Shown: in pieces, positions 25,275-34,546 of the stretch
Numbering within the stretch: position 1 is the stretch's first letter
Layout: each line of letters begins with the position of its first letter
Assembly (NCBI RefSeq): GCF_024347395.1
Contig: NZ_AP025472.1
Coordinates: 2,418,001-2,482,000 of the forward strand
Direction of reading: 5' to 3'
Source of the DNA: Vibrio cortegadensis
GTDB lineage: Bacteria > Pseudomonadota > Gammaproteobacteria > Enterobacterales > Vibrionaceae
DNA length: 64,000 nt
Program-made: the position numbers and the translations under genes
Notes under the pieces: generated by a model
What the model was told of the DNA's origin: nothing
Database searches by the model: none
The model's input: the letters and a program-made list of their open reading frames with translations, nothing else

Positions 25275-26282
25275 TCACCACTTCACTTTATTCTGTTTAA
25301 TTTTGTACATATTTTTGTCGGCTTGAGCAATGAGAAAAGGCAGATCAACCTCTTCATTTTGCTTACTACATGCCATGCCAACACTCACTGAAAATTGATG
25401 ATTATTCACGTTTAATACAGCTGCTAACTGTTCATTCAGATAAAGAAGAAACTGTTGAGCCTCTTGCTCCGAAGTAAAACAGCTAAATGCGACAAACTCA
25501 TCACCACCATAGCGCCCAATTTTGGCACAGTGCACCATTGAATCCGTTAATGTATCAGCCACTTTTATTAAGATTTCATCGCCTAATTGGTGACCAAAAG
25601 TGTCATTAATATACTTAAATTTATCTATATCAATGAACAAACAGGCCATTATCTTCTGACCAAAGCAGCGCTCTTTAAGAAGCAGTGACGCTTTCTTCAA
25701 TAAAGCTCGGCGATTATAACAATGAGTCAGCGAATCTCTGTCTGCATGAAATTTTAGCTGTACTTCCAGTTCATACTTCTCTAAGGCAACAGAGTACAAC
25801 GAGGCTAATAAATCTAAAATCTCTAACTCAAATTCATTCGGTATGGATGGATACTCACTATAAATAGCAAATGTTCCTAATACTGAGCCTTTAGAGGTCA
25901 TGATAGGAACTGACCAACATGCATGCAGATTTGCCTGTTGAGTCAACTCGGTGAATGGGGACCAGTTGGGATGTGTATTAATATCATCGACAATAATCGG
26001 TTTTTTTAAGAAAGCAGCAGCACCACACGAACCAACATTCTCACCGATAGCGACACCTTCAATGGCTTGACTATAAAAGCTAGGCAAATTGGGAGCGTAT
26101 TCAAGATGCAAGGTTTCAGATTCTGAATTGAGCATTAATATCGACGCTTTACGTTTTCCAAACAGATGTTCAGTCAACTGTATGATTTCTCGATTCAGTA
26201 CCGTTCGTTCCATACCAAGGGCTAATTTATGCAGTAATACGTTCACCGAACGGTGCGCGTCTAATAAAAAAAGGTATTCCAT
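25275..26282 (-). CDS. Cytoplasmic GAF-GGDEF diguanylate cyclase
   Basis: 335 residues, soluble. A GAF domain covers about 25-165 (AIGENVGSCGAAAFLKKPII, then WSVPIMTSKGSVLGTFAIYS) and a GGDEF domain about 175-335 (LTHCYNRRALL, FIDIDKFKYINDTFGH, intact GGDEF at 259-263). The inhibitory RxxD motif expected five residues before GGDEF is absent (VHCA), unlike the cyclase at 11573, so product inhibition through the I-site is not expected. It sits between yfgJ and the AlaX-like gene, inside a block usually without such a gene, and is closely linked to yfgJ. The GAF ligand is unknown; the SCG motif might be redox sensitive, which is speculative. Confidence 0.92.
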   Translation of the reverse strand: MEYLFLLDAHRSVNVLLHKLALGMERTVLNREIIQLTEHLFGKRKASILMLNSESETLHLEYAPNLPSFYSQAIEGVAIGENVGSCGAAAFLKKPIIVDDINTHPNWSPFTELTQQANLHACWSVPIMTSKGSVLGTFAIYSEYPSIPNEFELEILDLLASLYSVALEKYELEVQLKFHADRDSLTHCYNRRALLKKASLLLKERCFGQKIMACLFIDIDKFKYINDTFGHQLGDEILIKVADTLTDSMVHCAKIGRYGGDEFVAFSCFTSEQEAQQFLLYLNEQLAAVLNVNNHQFSVSVGMACSKQNEEVDLPFLIAQADKNMYKIKQNKVKW

Positions 26283-26378
26283 ACTTAAACTGCTTTCTAC
26301 TATTTATTATTTCGATGAACTCATCATGATCTATTGCGACGCGATGATAGCATAAGTATCGTACAGCGATACAGAGTG

Positions 26379-26399
26379 AAAGATCGTTATATGATCTTT
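26379..26399. terminator. Possible hairpin downstream of the AlaX-like gene
   Basis: AAAGATC - GTTATAT - GATCTTT in the 284-bp gap between the AlaX-like gene and the GAF-GGDEF gene. On the minus strand it could end the AlaX-like transcript, but only a short T-run follows. The rest of the gap is AT-rich with no other feature seen. Confidence 0.4.
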
Positions 26400-26566
26400 T
26401 GCTTTATCTAGATTGATCAGCGATCTACCCCTAAAAGAATATTTATATCACCACACACCGAAAGCATAAGTTACATATGCTGCATTTCAATTTTGAGCAG
26501 ACAAAAACTCTAAATAACAATGTTAGTTAAAGTTTTTTCAGCACATTAAAAAGGTCGGAGTATGGC

Positions 26567-27442
26567 TTATATCGTTTTTACATGGGTGTGCATTTCAATA
26601 TTTTGTGCATCTTTCTGGATAAGAGAAACACAGATTGAACCCAACTCGGACGTCGATGAAATATGACTTCCACCGCAAGGTATAACCGCTAAATCATGCC
26701 CTGGGAGTTGCCATTGCCAATATCTAGAGTCCGTTAAGCTTTCACCTTCTAGTCTCATGCTGACCATACTCTCTGTTGATAACCATTCACCAATTTGTTG
26801 ATTAACTTTTACTTCAATATCCGCCAATTCAGTGAAAACTTCTGCAGTATTAAGCCCACGCTTTTTTAATGTTTTCCCAAGTCGATACACATCATCGCAT
26901 CGGTCAGGTGTCACAAAACTGGTTTCTTGTGCGTAGCTATTAAAGTCAAAATTCCCTAAAGGATCTTTTCGATCTGCATCTTTTCGCCAGTAGCTCTGCG
27001 CAAGTACCTTGTTCAATGCTAAAAAAGCAATGTGGCCTGCACTATGCCCACGGCTTAAGCTCTGTTGGTATTCTTTATCAACATTAAGGCAAACGACATT
27101 TCCTACATTTAAATCAGCTTCTGAGCCAGACAAGCAGTGAACGACAACAAAGCTCCAACCGTCGGTGTCGCGTTTTACAGGGATCGCTTTCCCTACATAC
27201 AATGTCCCACTTTCATGTTCAACCGCCCCAACCTGACAATCTGCCACACAATATTCATGTTCGCCAAAACTGATCGTGCCTTTATCTGCCGGATGATCTG
27301 GCCAAATATGACTGACAGGGTGAAACGGCGTCTCTCTTACAACAATGTAAGTCTGATCATCTTGTCTGCTTACTAGTTGAATTTCAGACTCTAGCTGCCA
27401 AATATCGTGGCAAAACATGGTTTTTGTTGGTCTTATTTGCAT
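26567..27442 (-). CDS. Free-standing alanyl-tRNA editing protein (AlaX-like)
   Basis: A 291-residue homologue of the AlaRS editing domain that would hydrolyse mischarged Ser- or Gly-tRNA(Ala). Both zinc motifs are intact: HSAGH (HxxxH) at about residues 133-137 and CGGSH (CxxxH) at about 256-260. The N-terminal beta-barrel (about 10-110) matches the longer AlaX-type proteins. It has no aminoacylation domain. It lies alone between the GAF-GGDEF gene and der, with hairpins on both sides. Substrate preference cannot be read from the sequence. Confidence 0.85.
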   Translation of the reverse strand: MQIRPTKTMFCHDIWQLESEIQLVSRQDDQTYIVVRETPFHPVSHIWPDHPADKGTISFGEHEYCVADCQVGAVEHESGTLYVGKAIPVKRDTDGWSFVVVHCLSGSEADLNVGNVVCLNVDKEYQQSLSRGHSAGHIAFLALNKVLAQSYWRKDADRKDPLGNFDFNSYAQETSFVTPDRCDDVYRLGKTLKKRGLNTAEVFTELADIEVKVNQQIGEWLSTESMVSMRLEGESLTDSRYWQWQLPGHDLAVIPCGGSHISSTSELGSICVSLIQKDAQNIEMHTHVKTI

Positions 27443-27504
27443 GGCATAACCTTCTTAAATTAGTGTTCGTCGCTACCGAGGAGAATTATCGCCTTCAGAT
27501 AGAC

Positions 27505-27544
27505 AAAAAGCGCCCGTTATCTACATAACGAAGGCGCTTTTTTT
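27505..27544. terminator. Bidirectional terminator at the der 3' end
   Basis: AAAAAGCGCC pairs with GGCGCTTTTT, with a nested CGTTAT - CTAC - ATAACG stem inside. On the minus strand, flanking T-runs suit termination of der. Confidence 0.8.
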
Positions 27545-27568
27545 ATTCATTTCACATTTGACCGGTAA

Positions 27569-29053
27569 CTACTTCTTACGGCCTTTCATCATTCCCATCA
27601 CGCGTTTACGTTGACGTTCTTGAGATAATGTCATTTTATTTGTTTTACCTTCAAACGGGTTGTCACTGTTTTGGAACTGAATACGAATTGGTGTACCCAT
27701 GATTTCCAAAGAACGACGGTAGTAGTTCATTAAGTAACGTTTGTACGAATCAGGAAGCGACTTAACTTGGTTTCCGTGAACAACAACGATTGGAGGGTTG
27801 TAACCACCCGCATGCGCGTATTTCAGTTTGACACGACGTCCACGAACCAATGGTGGTTGGTGATCATCCGTTGCCATTTTCATGATACGAGTTAGAACAG
27901 AAGTACCAACACGTGTCGTCGCTGATTTGTAAGCTTCTTGCACAGATTCGAACAAGTGACCAACACCTGTACCGTGTAGAGCTGAGATAAAGTGAATACG
28001 AGCAAAATCAACAAAGCCTAAACGGCGATCGAGCTCTTTCTTCACGCTCTCTTTTGTATCGGTATCCAAACCGTCCCATTTATTAATGGCAAGAACAATA
28101 GAACGACCAGAGTTCAGAGCAAAGCCCAGTAAGCTGAGATCTTGATCTGAAATATTTTCACGAGCATCAATGATCAGCAACACAACGTTTGCATCTTCAA
28201 CGGCTTTCAGTGTTTTCACTACTGAGAATTTTTCTACTGTTTCATTGATATTCTTACGACGACGAACACCCGCCGTATCGATCAATACGTATTCACGCTC
28301 ATCACGTTGCATTGGGATATAGATAGAGTCACGAGTCGTACCTGGCATATCGTATACCACAACGCGTTCTTCACCCAGAATACGGTTAGTCAGTGTAGAT
28401 TTACCTACGTTTGGACGACCAATGATTGCGAGTTTAATTGGTTGCTCTTGTAGACGTTTGTACTCTTCTTCAGCCTCAGCTTCAGTGTATTCAAGTTGCT
28501 CTTCTTCAGCATCTTCAATATCTGTAAGATCAACAATTTCGCCACTTTCATTCTGAAGTTTTTCAGCAAATGGTGTCAGCGCAAGATCAATCATCGCCGT
28601 CACACCACGGCCATGAGCCGCGGCAATTTGATACATATCTGATACGCCAAGTTTCCAGAACTCAACACAAGCAGCATCCGCATCAATACCATCCACTTTA
28701 TTCACAACAAGCATGAATGGTTTTTCAATTTTACGTAAATGCGTTGCAATGGCTTCATCAGAAGGTGTCAGACCCGCACGGCCATCTACCATAAATAGCA
28801 CAACATCAGCTTCATCAATCGCCGCTAGCGACTGCTCAGCCATTTTAGTTTCAACACCATCTTCCGTTCCATCAATACCGCCAGTATCGATTACGATGAA
28901 ATCATGTTCACCCAAATGAGCATGGCCATACTTACGGTCTCGTGTTAAACCAGGGAAATCCGCAACCAACGCATCACGAGTACGCGTCAAACGGTTAAAT
29001 AACGTAGATTTACCTACATTAGGACGCCCAACAAGAGCAACAACAGGAACCAT
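27569..29053 (-). CDS. der: Ribosome-assembly GTPase Der (EngA)
   Basis: A 494-residue essential GTPase with two consecutive G domains, acting in late 50S subunit assembly. The first P-loop is GRPNVGKST at 8-16 with DTGG near 57 and NKVD near 118. The second is GRPNVGKST near 212 with DTAG and NKWD near 330. A KH-like C-terminal domain and a basic tail (QRKRVMGMMKGRKK) complete it. An acidic linker of about 40 residues (EDAEEEQLEYTEAEAEEE) separates the G domains. It lies 175 bp after bamB, with a terminator between, so it probably has its own promoter. Confidence 0.97.
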   Translation of the reverse strand: MVPVVALVGRPNVGKSTLFNRLTRTRDALVADFPGLTRDRKYGHAHLGEHDFIVIDTGGIDGTEDGVETKMAEQSLAAIDEADVVLFMVDGRAGLTPSDEAIATHLRKIEKPFMLVVNKVDGIDADAACVEFWKLGVSDMYQIAAAHGRGVTAMIDLALTPFAEKLQNESGEIVDLTDIEDAEEEQLEYTEAEAEEEYKRLQEQPIKLAIIGRPNVGKSTLTNRILGEERVVVYDMPGTTRDSIYIPMQRDEREYVLIDTAGVRRRKNINETVEKFSVVKTLKAVEDANVVLLIIDARENISDQDLSLLGFALNSGRSIVLAINKWDGLDTDTKESVKKELDRRLGFVDFARIHFISALHGTGVGHLFESVQEAYKSATTRVGTSVLTRIMKMATDDHQPPLVRGRRVKLKYAHAGGYNPPIVVVHGNQVKSLPDSYKRYLMNYYRRSLEIMGTPIRIQFQNSDNPFEGKTNKMTLSQERQRKRVMGMMKGRKK

Positions 29054-29177
29054 AACAACCTCTAAAATTTTCTAGTCTGATGTAGTTATAGGTAAATTCT
29101 AATACCATTCTTGGTGTATTTACCTATAACCACACAATATTTTATTTTACTGATATCCATATTTCAGTAATAAAACA

Positions 29178-29203
29178 GCTCCTAGCTGTTACCAACTAGG
29201 AGC
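29178..29203 (-). terminator. bamB terminator
   Basis: On the minus strand GCTCCTAG - TTGGTAACAG - CTAGGAGC followed by TGTTTTATT, about 25 bp after the bamB stop. Confidence 0.8.
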
Positions 29204-29228
29204 CGAATGTGAATTATATCACGTTATC

Positions 29229-30389
29229 TTATTTGATCTGCAGTTTCTTTACATCACCATCACGTGTGACGATTAAATAACCATTTTCCAGTTCTATAGG
29301 ACCAATGGCAAAACCACTGCTATCGACAAATTGCTGTGCGACAAACTCACCAGAGTTACGATCGATCCAGTGTAGATAGCCTTCGCTGTCACCCACAACG
29401 ACATAGCCATTAATAAGGCTAGGTGCCGTTAGCAGTCTGTTTTCTAACTGATCATTGCTCCAAAGCTCTGTACCACTTCGAGCATCTACCGCTGCGATAT
29501 GATCTTTATCAGTCACAACAAACAAGCTTCGCCCGTCACTTCCCATATCGATAGCAGAAGAGTAGTTACGCTTCCAAACTGGCTTTCCAGAACGAAGATC
29601 AATCGACATTAACTGACCATTAATACCAACGGTATACAGCTTTCCACCTAACACAATCGGAGAAGCATCGACATCAACCAACCGATCAATTTCAGTCGCG
29701 CCTTTTGGTGTTCCAACGGGTTGTTGCCAAATTAACTGACCACGTTCAACAATGGCTGCGGCTAAACGTCCGTTTGCCGTTCCCCAGAACACGCCGCCTG
29801 AAACCGCAACGGGAGAGCTATCACCACGCAATGTTAAGTTAGGAACGTCGGTGCTGATCGTCCACTTCTGCTCACCATTCTCTTTATCTAGCGCAATTAA
29901 CATTCCGCGACTAGTATGAACAATGATTAAGTTATTTTCGGCCACAGGTGCCGCTAATACTTCCCCATTCACTTCAGCACGCCACGCTTCTTCACCCGTT
30001 TCTTGGTTCAAAGCAATGACTTCACCATTCTCACTACCGATGTAAACTTGACCGTAAGCGGCAACTAAACCACCGGATAAACGAGCAATCACATCTTGTT
30101 CAAGATCCGATTCCCAAATCGCTTTGCCTGTTTCAGGATCTAATGCTTTGACAACACCATCGCGACTTGCGACAAAGATTTTGTTGTAAGCTAATTCTGG
30201 CGTTAACTTCGAGAAATAGTGCCCGACACCATCACCAATCGATGCAGACCAGTCGATGCTAGGCGTAAACTCGCTCGATACCACTGGCACAGGAGCCATG
30301 ATGACCGTATCTTCTTCACTTGCGCAACCTGCCATTGTACCAATGACGACAGCGCAGAGGAGAGCTTTGTTGAACATCTTTTTCATCAA
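29229..30389 (-). CDS. bamB: Outer membrane assembly lipoprotein BamB
   Basis: Lipoprotein of the BAM complex that inserts beta-barrel proteins in the outer membrane. 386 residues, with a lipobox MAGC (Cys22) after a short signal. The mature part is an eight-bladed propeller with repeated PQQ-type motifs (ALDPETGKAIWE, ALNQETGEEAWR, ALDKENGEQKW, SIDLRSGKPVWKR, AVDARSGTELW). It follows yfgM by 10 bp in the same transcription unit as hisS-yfgM, an arrangement conserved in gammaproteobacteria. Confidence 0.96.
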   Translation of the reverse strand: MMKKMFNKALLCAVVIGTMAGCASEEDTVIMAPVPVVSSEFTPSIDWSASIGDGVGHYFSKLTPELAYNKIFVASRDGVVKALDPETGKAIWESDLEQDVIARLSGGLVAAYGQVYIGSENGEVIALNQETGEEAWRAEVNGEVLAAPVAENNLIIVHTSRGMLIALDKENGEQKWTISTDVPNLTLRGDSSPVAVSGGVFWGTANGRLAAAIVERGQLIWQQPVGTPKGATEIDRLVDVDASPIVLGGKLYTVGINGQLMSIDLRSGKPVWKRNYSSAIDMGSDGRSLFVVTDKDHIAAVDARSGTELWSNDQLENRLLTAPSLINGYVVVGDSEGYLHWIDRNSGEFVAQQFVDSSGFAIGPIELENGYLIVTRDGDVKKLQIK

Positions 30390-30398
30390 TGATTGCCC

Positions 30399-31013
30399 TT
30401 ATTTAGCAAGATCATCAAGCTTAAATTTGAGGCCTTGGCTTGCATCAGCGGCTTGTTGAGCCTCAGAGTAAGCACGGTAAGCTGCGTCTTTATCACCTTG
30501 ACGAAGTGCTAGATCGCCACGAAGTTCCGCAACACGACCTGTCCAGCTATCATCAGTGATAGTATTGAGTTCAGCCATCGCTGCATCTAGGTTACCTTGC
30601 TCAGCTTGAATACGAGCAACGCGGTAGCTAACTAGTGGTGTTAAAGCGGCATCTTTGGTTGACGCTTTCGCCCACTCTAGTTGCTTAAGCGCGTTGTCAT
30701 ACTCGCCTGCATCTACTTGAACTTTTGCGAGTTGAAGTGCCGCTAATACCGAATATTCGATATCTTGGTTTTCATCAATAAAACCTTGCACTTGAGCTTG
30801 CGCGTCTGCACCTTGCTCAGTCAGTGTGGTGATGGTTTTGATGTAGCTTTCAGAAGCAAGATCGCGAGCCTCAAGAGCTGCATCTTGGTAGTAGCGCCAG
30901 CCAAAAAGACCGCCTAAGCCAAGAACTGCACCAAAAATTACCGCTTTACCGTTCTCTTTCCACCAATCTTTAATCGCTTCAACTTGTTGTTCTTCGCTAT
31001 CGTAGAGTTCCAC
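30399..31013 (-). CDS. yfgM: Periplasmic chaperone-associated protein YfgM
   Basis: A 204-residue single-pass inner-membrane protein. A cytoplasmic N-tail (SEEQQVEAIKDWWKENG) precedes a helix at about 23-41 (AVIFGAVLGLGGLFGWRYY), then a periplasmic helical TPR-like region. In E. coli YfgM binds the SecYEG translocon and PpiD and aids periplasmic chaperone networks. It lies between hisS and bamB as in E. coli. Confidence 0.93.
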   Translation of the reverse strand: MELYDSEEQQVEAIKDWWKENGKAVIFGAVLGLGGLFGWRYYQDAALEARDLASESYIKTITTLTEQGADAQAQVQGFIDENQDIEYSVLAALQLAKVQVDAGEYDNALKQLEWAKASTKDAALTPLVSYRVARIQAEQGNLDAAMAELNTITDDSWTGRVAELRGDLALRQGDKDAAYRAYSEAQQAADASQGLKFKLDDLAK

Positions 31014-31120
31014 TTCCTGTCCTCTTTTATTCTGTTTCTAAAGTGGATTCAATTTGATCACTTCAGACTAATTCTAACCATTGAAGGACGAGCTTATTCT
31101 CACCCCTCAATAAATATTTT

Positions 31121-32389
31121 CTATAGTAAGCTGCTTAGCTTCGTTGCCGCTTCAGTTTGTGCAACAATTTCTTGTTCCCCACGAACCAAATCTTTAACGA
31201 CGACGGTATTGTCTGCGACTTCACTCTCACCAAGCATCATAACCACAACGGCACCAACTTTATCTGCACGTTTAAACTGCTTCTTAAAGTTGCCACCGCC
31301 AAAGTGATTCATTACTCGAACACCTGGTATGGATTCTCGTAGTTGCTCTGCGAGCTTCATTCCTGCCATCATGGTGCCTTCACCAGACGTCACGATATAA
31401 GCATCGACACTACGGCGAACATCCGTCAGCTCTAGGGTTTCCATCATCAGAACGAGACGCTCTAAGCCCATAGCAAAACCAACTGCAGGTGTTGCTTTAC
31501 CACCAAGCTGTTCAACTAGGCCATCATAACGTCCACCACCACAAACCGTGCCTTGAGCACCTAAGCTTTCAGTGATCCACTCAAACACCGTGCGGTTGTA
31601 GTAATCTAAACCACGAACTAAACGCTGATTAACTTGGTATTCGATACCCGCAGCGTCAAGAAGTTCACACAAACCTGCAAAATGTTGTTTTGACTCTTCG
31701 CCTAAATATTCTGCTAGTTTTGGAGCATCCCCTAAAATCGCTTGAACAGCTGGGTTTTTAGTATCTAAAACACGCAATGGATTAGTGTGCATACGACGTT
31801 TGCAATCTTCGTCGAGTACATCCATATGCTGCTCTAAGAATGCAATCAAAGCAGTACGGTAGTTCGCGCGATCTTCTTGTGAACCAATCGAGTTAAGCTC
31901 TAAACGTACATGTTTCTCGATACCAAGTTCGCGCCATAAGCGAGCCGTCATCATGATAAGCTCAGCATCAACATCAGGGCCGTTTAGACCAAACACTTCT
32001 ACACCACACTGGTGGAACTGACGGTAGCGACCTTTTTGTGGACGCTCATGACGGAACATTGGCCCCATATACCAAAGGCGTTGCTCTTGGTTATACAGCA
32101 GGCCATTTTCGATACCAGAGCGAACACAGCCCGCAGTACCTTCTGGACGTAAAGTTAAGCTATCGCCATTACGGTCTTCAAATGTGTACATCTCTTTTTC
32201 AACCACATCGGTGACTTCACCAATTGCACGGCTAAATAGATGCGTCATCTCAACGATTGGCATACGAACTTCGTTGTATCCATATGCGCTGATAACATTT
32301 TTAACTGCGCCTTCAACTTTTTGCCAAAGTGGAGACTGAGTTGGGAGACAATCGTTCATGCCTCGAATTGCTTGAATAGTTTTTGCCAC
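31121..32389 (-). CDS. hisS: Histidyl-tRNA synthetase
   Basis: Charges tRNA(His) with histidine. 422 residues, class II. Motif 2 is MFRHERPQKGRYRQFHQCGVE split over about 108-128; the histidine-specific loop LVRGLDYYNRTVFEW lies near 257; motif 3 is AVGFAMGLERL near 305; the C-terminal anticodon-binding domain starts near 325. It follows ispG by 31 bp in an apparent operon rodZ-ispG-hisS(-yfgM-bamB). Confidence 0.97.
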   Translation of the reverse strand: MAKTIQAIRGMNDCLPTQSPLWQKVEGAVKNVISAYGYNEVRMPIVEMTHLFSRAIGEVTDVVEKEMYTFEDRNGDSLTLRPEGTAGCVRSGIENGLLYNQEQRLWYMGPMFRHERPQKGRYRQFHQCGVEVFGLNGPDVDAELIMMTARLWRELGIEKHVRLELNSIGSQEDRANYRTALIAFLEQHMDVLDEDCKRRMHTNPLRVLDTKNPAVQAILGDAPKLAEYLGEESKQHFAGLCELLDAAGIEYQVNQRLVRGLDYYNRTVFEWITESLGAQGTVCGGGRYDGLVEQLGGKATPAVGFAMGLERLVLMMETLELTDVRRSVDAYIVTSGEGTMMAGMKLAEQLRESIPGVRVMNHFGGGNFKKQFKRADKVGAVVVMMLGESEVADNTVVVKDLVRGEQEIVAQTEAATKLSSLL

Positions 32390-32420
32390 AATACTTACCG
32401 TAATATCTCGTTGAGAGTAA

Positions 32421-33542
32421 TTATTCTTCTACGCTTTTCACATCAATGCGATTATTTTCATCAAGCATTGACGCTTTAGCACGAATTCTGGTTTCTAGCT
32501 GATTTACAAGATCATCATTATCGAAACGGACTTTTTGGCGTTGACCATCTTCATAGAACGCACTCTTCTTATTACCACCAGCGATTCCCATGTGAGAAAC
32601 TTCCGCTTCACCTGGGCCATTGACGACGCAGCCAATGATAGAGACATCCATAGGGGTAATAATATCTTCTAAACGCTCTTCTAATGCGTTCACTGTGTTG
32701 ATCACATCAAACTCTTGACGAGCACAGCTAGGACAAGCGATAAAATTAATACCGCGAGAACGAATTCGTAGGGATTTTAATATATCAAAACCTACTTTAA
32801 TCTCTTCGACAGGATCCGCCGCTAAAGAGATACGTAGCGTATCGCCAATCCCTTCAGCTAACAGCATACCAAGGCCAACAGAAGATTTAACCGCGCCAGC
32901 ACGAGCACCACCCGCTTCGGTAATACCAAGATGGAGCGGTTGGATAATCTCTTTTGCTAGCAAGCGATAGGACTCAACCGCTAAAAAGACATCTGACGCT
33001 TTCACACTGACCTTAAATTGATCGAAGTTCAGACGATCTAAGATATCAACATGACGCATAGCTGATTCGACTAAAGCCGCTGGCGTTGGTTCCCCGTATT
33101 TCACTTGAATTTCTTTTTCTAGTGAGCCACCGTTAACCCCGATACGAATCGGAATATTTTTATCACGAGCGCAGTCAACAACACTACGAATACGCTCTTC
33201 GCTCCCAATATTACCAGGGTTGATGCGCAAACAATCCACACCGTACTCCGCCACTTTTAAGGCAATACGGTAATCAAAGTGGATATCCGCAACCAGAGGA
33301 ATCGATACTTGTTTCTTGATTAACTTAAATGCTTCTGCTGCATCCATTGTTGGGACAGAAACCCGAACAATATCGGCACCAACATTTTGCAGTGCTTTAA
33401 TCTGAGCAACCGTTGCTTCAACATCAGTTGTTCTTGTGTTGGTCATGGATTGCACCGCAATTGGCGCACCATCACCGATCGGCACATCACCAACGTAAAT
33501 ACGTGATGATGGACGGCGAATAATTGGGGATTCGTATTGCAT
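32421..33542 (-). CDS. ispG: 4-hydroxy-3-methylbut-2-enyl diphosphate synthase (IspG/GcpE)
   Basis: Penultimate enzyme of the MEP isoprenoid pathway, reducing MEcPP to HMBPP with a [4Fe-4S] cluster. 373 residues: TIM barrel at the N-terminus (VQSMTNTRTTD, VADIHFDYRIAL) and a C-terminal cluster domain with ACPSCARQEFD (two Cys near 270) and GCVVNGPGEA (Cys near 305). It starts 8 bp after rodZ. The nearby isc operon would supply its cluster. Confidence 0.97.
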   Translation of the reverse strand: MQYESPIIRRPSSRIYVGDVPIGDGAPIAVQSMTNTRTTDVEATVAQIKALQNVGADIVRVSVPTMDAAEAFKLIKKQVSIPLVADIHFDYRIALKVAEYGVDCLRINPGNIGSEERIRSVVDCARDKNIPIRIGVNGGSLEKEIQVKYGEPTPAALVESAMRHVDILDRLNFDQFKVSVKASDVFLAVESYRLLAKEIIQPLHLGITEAGGARAGAVKSSVGLGMLLAEGIGDTLRISLAADPVEEIKVGFDILKSLRIRSRGINFIACPSCARQEFDVINTVNALEERLEDIITPMDVSIIGCVVNGPGEAEVSHMGIAGGNKKSAFYEDGQRQKVRFDNDDLVNQLETRIRAKASMLDENNRIDVKSVEE

Positions 33543-33550
33543 ATTGGCTT

Positions 33551-34546
33551 CTAAGGTAAGGTGAATCTTGCTACTTTCCCTGAAGTATACCCAGAAAGGT
33601 CGACAGGTTCACTCGCAAATGTCATTGATACGCCTTCTGGCGCGCCTAGAATCACTTTTACAGGTCCAATCGCGGACAATTGAATGGTTTGCCCTGCTTT
33701 TTTAACACCCGTAGAAAGTGTTTTTCCATTAGAATCTTTCAATAAGATCCAACAGTCCGATGTAAAAGTCATACTGATCGCTTTCTCATTTGAGTCAGCG
33801 GAAGTGTTCGATTCGGTGGTTGGTGTGCTGATCGTAGCCGTCGCAGTTGGCTGTACCATCTTATCTTGAACTACCGGTTCTTGAATCTGCTCAGACGCGG
33901 CGATATTAGAAGATAAATCGGCTGAACCTGAGTCAACTTCAACACTGTTTGCCACAGGTACTTCAGACGTCAAATCATTTGCATCTTGAGATAGCGTATC
34001 CTCAACAGCGGGCGCGACTAACTCTTCTGATTCAGTGCTGATCGTATCAACGGCAGCTGGTTCAGCTAAATCTTTAACTTCAGCCTTGGCCTCAGTCGTT
34101 TCATTCAATGATATGGTCAGCGTATCTTGTTGCTGGTTTTGCCACCACCATAGCGAGGAAATACCCGCAATAATGGCGAAAATGCCCCAAGTCAGCTTCA
34201 TAATTCTGTTGTTATGCTTCTCTACTTTGGTTTTGCGCGAGAAACTTTGCATCTCTTGCTCTTTATGTTGAGCATCGCCAGTATGATCAAGAGCGGAAAG
34301 TACCTCTTTTTCATCAAGAGAAACAGCTTTAGCGTATGATCTTAGGTAGCCACGAGTAAACGTCGCCACTTGAACGGATTCAAATTCATTATTTTCTATT
34401 TTTTGGATGGTCGAAATACGTAATCTTAAACGATCGGCTATCTGCTTTTGGCTTAACCCAAGCAGCTCACGTTTTTGTTTCAGTAGCGTTCCAGCTTCTA
34501 TTTGTACTGGTGCTTGATCTGTACAGCTTTCTTGTTCCGTCGTCAT
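33551..34546 (-). CDS. rodZ: Cytoskeletal cell-shape protein RodZ
   Basis: Bitopic membrane protein that links MreB to the elongation machinery. From ATG at 34546 it is 331 residues: an Xre-type helix-turn-helix (about 18-85, LLKQKRELLGLSQKQIADRL), a basic segment, one transmembrane helix at about 117-135, a Glu/Ser/Thr-rich periplasmic linker, and a C-terminal beta domain (about 245-331, SDCWILLKDSNGKTL). A GTG 32 codons upstream (34642) gives a longer frame without homology or ribosome site and is rejected. Confidence 0.93.
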   Translation of the reverse strand: MTTEQESCTDQAPVQIEAGTLLKQKRELLGLSQKQIADRLRLRISTIQKIENNEFESVQVATFTRGYLRSYAKAVSLDEKEVLSALDHTGDAQHKEQEMQSFSRKTKVEKHNNRIMKLTWGIFAIIAGISSLWWWQNQQQDTLTISLNETTEAKAEVKDLAEPAAVDTISTESEELVAPAVEDTLSQDANDLTSEVPVANSVEVDSGSADLSSNIAASEQIQEPVVQDKMVQPTATATISTPTTESNTSADSNEKAISMTFTSDCWILLKDSNGKTLSTGVKKAGQTIQLSAIGPVKVILGAPEGVSMTFASEPVDLSGYTSGKVARFTLP

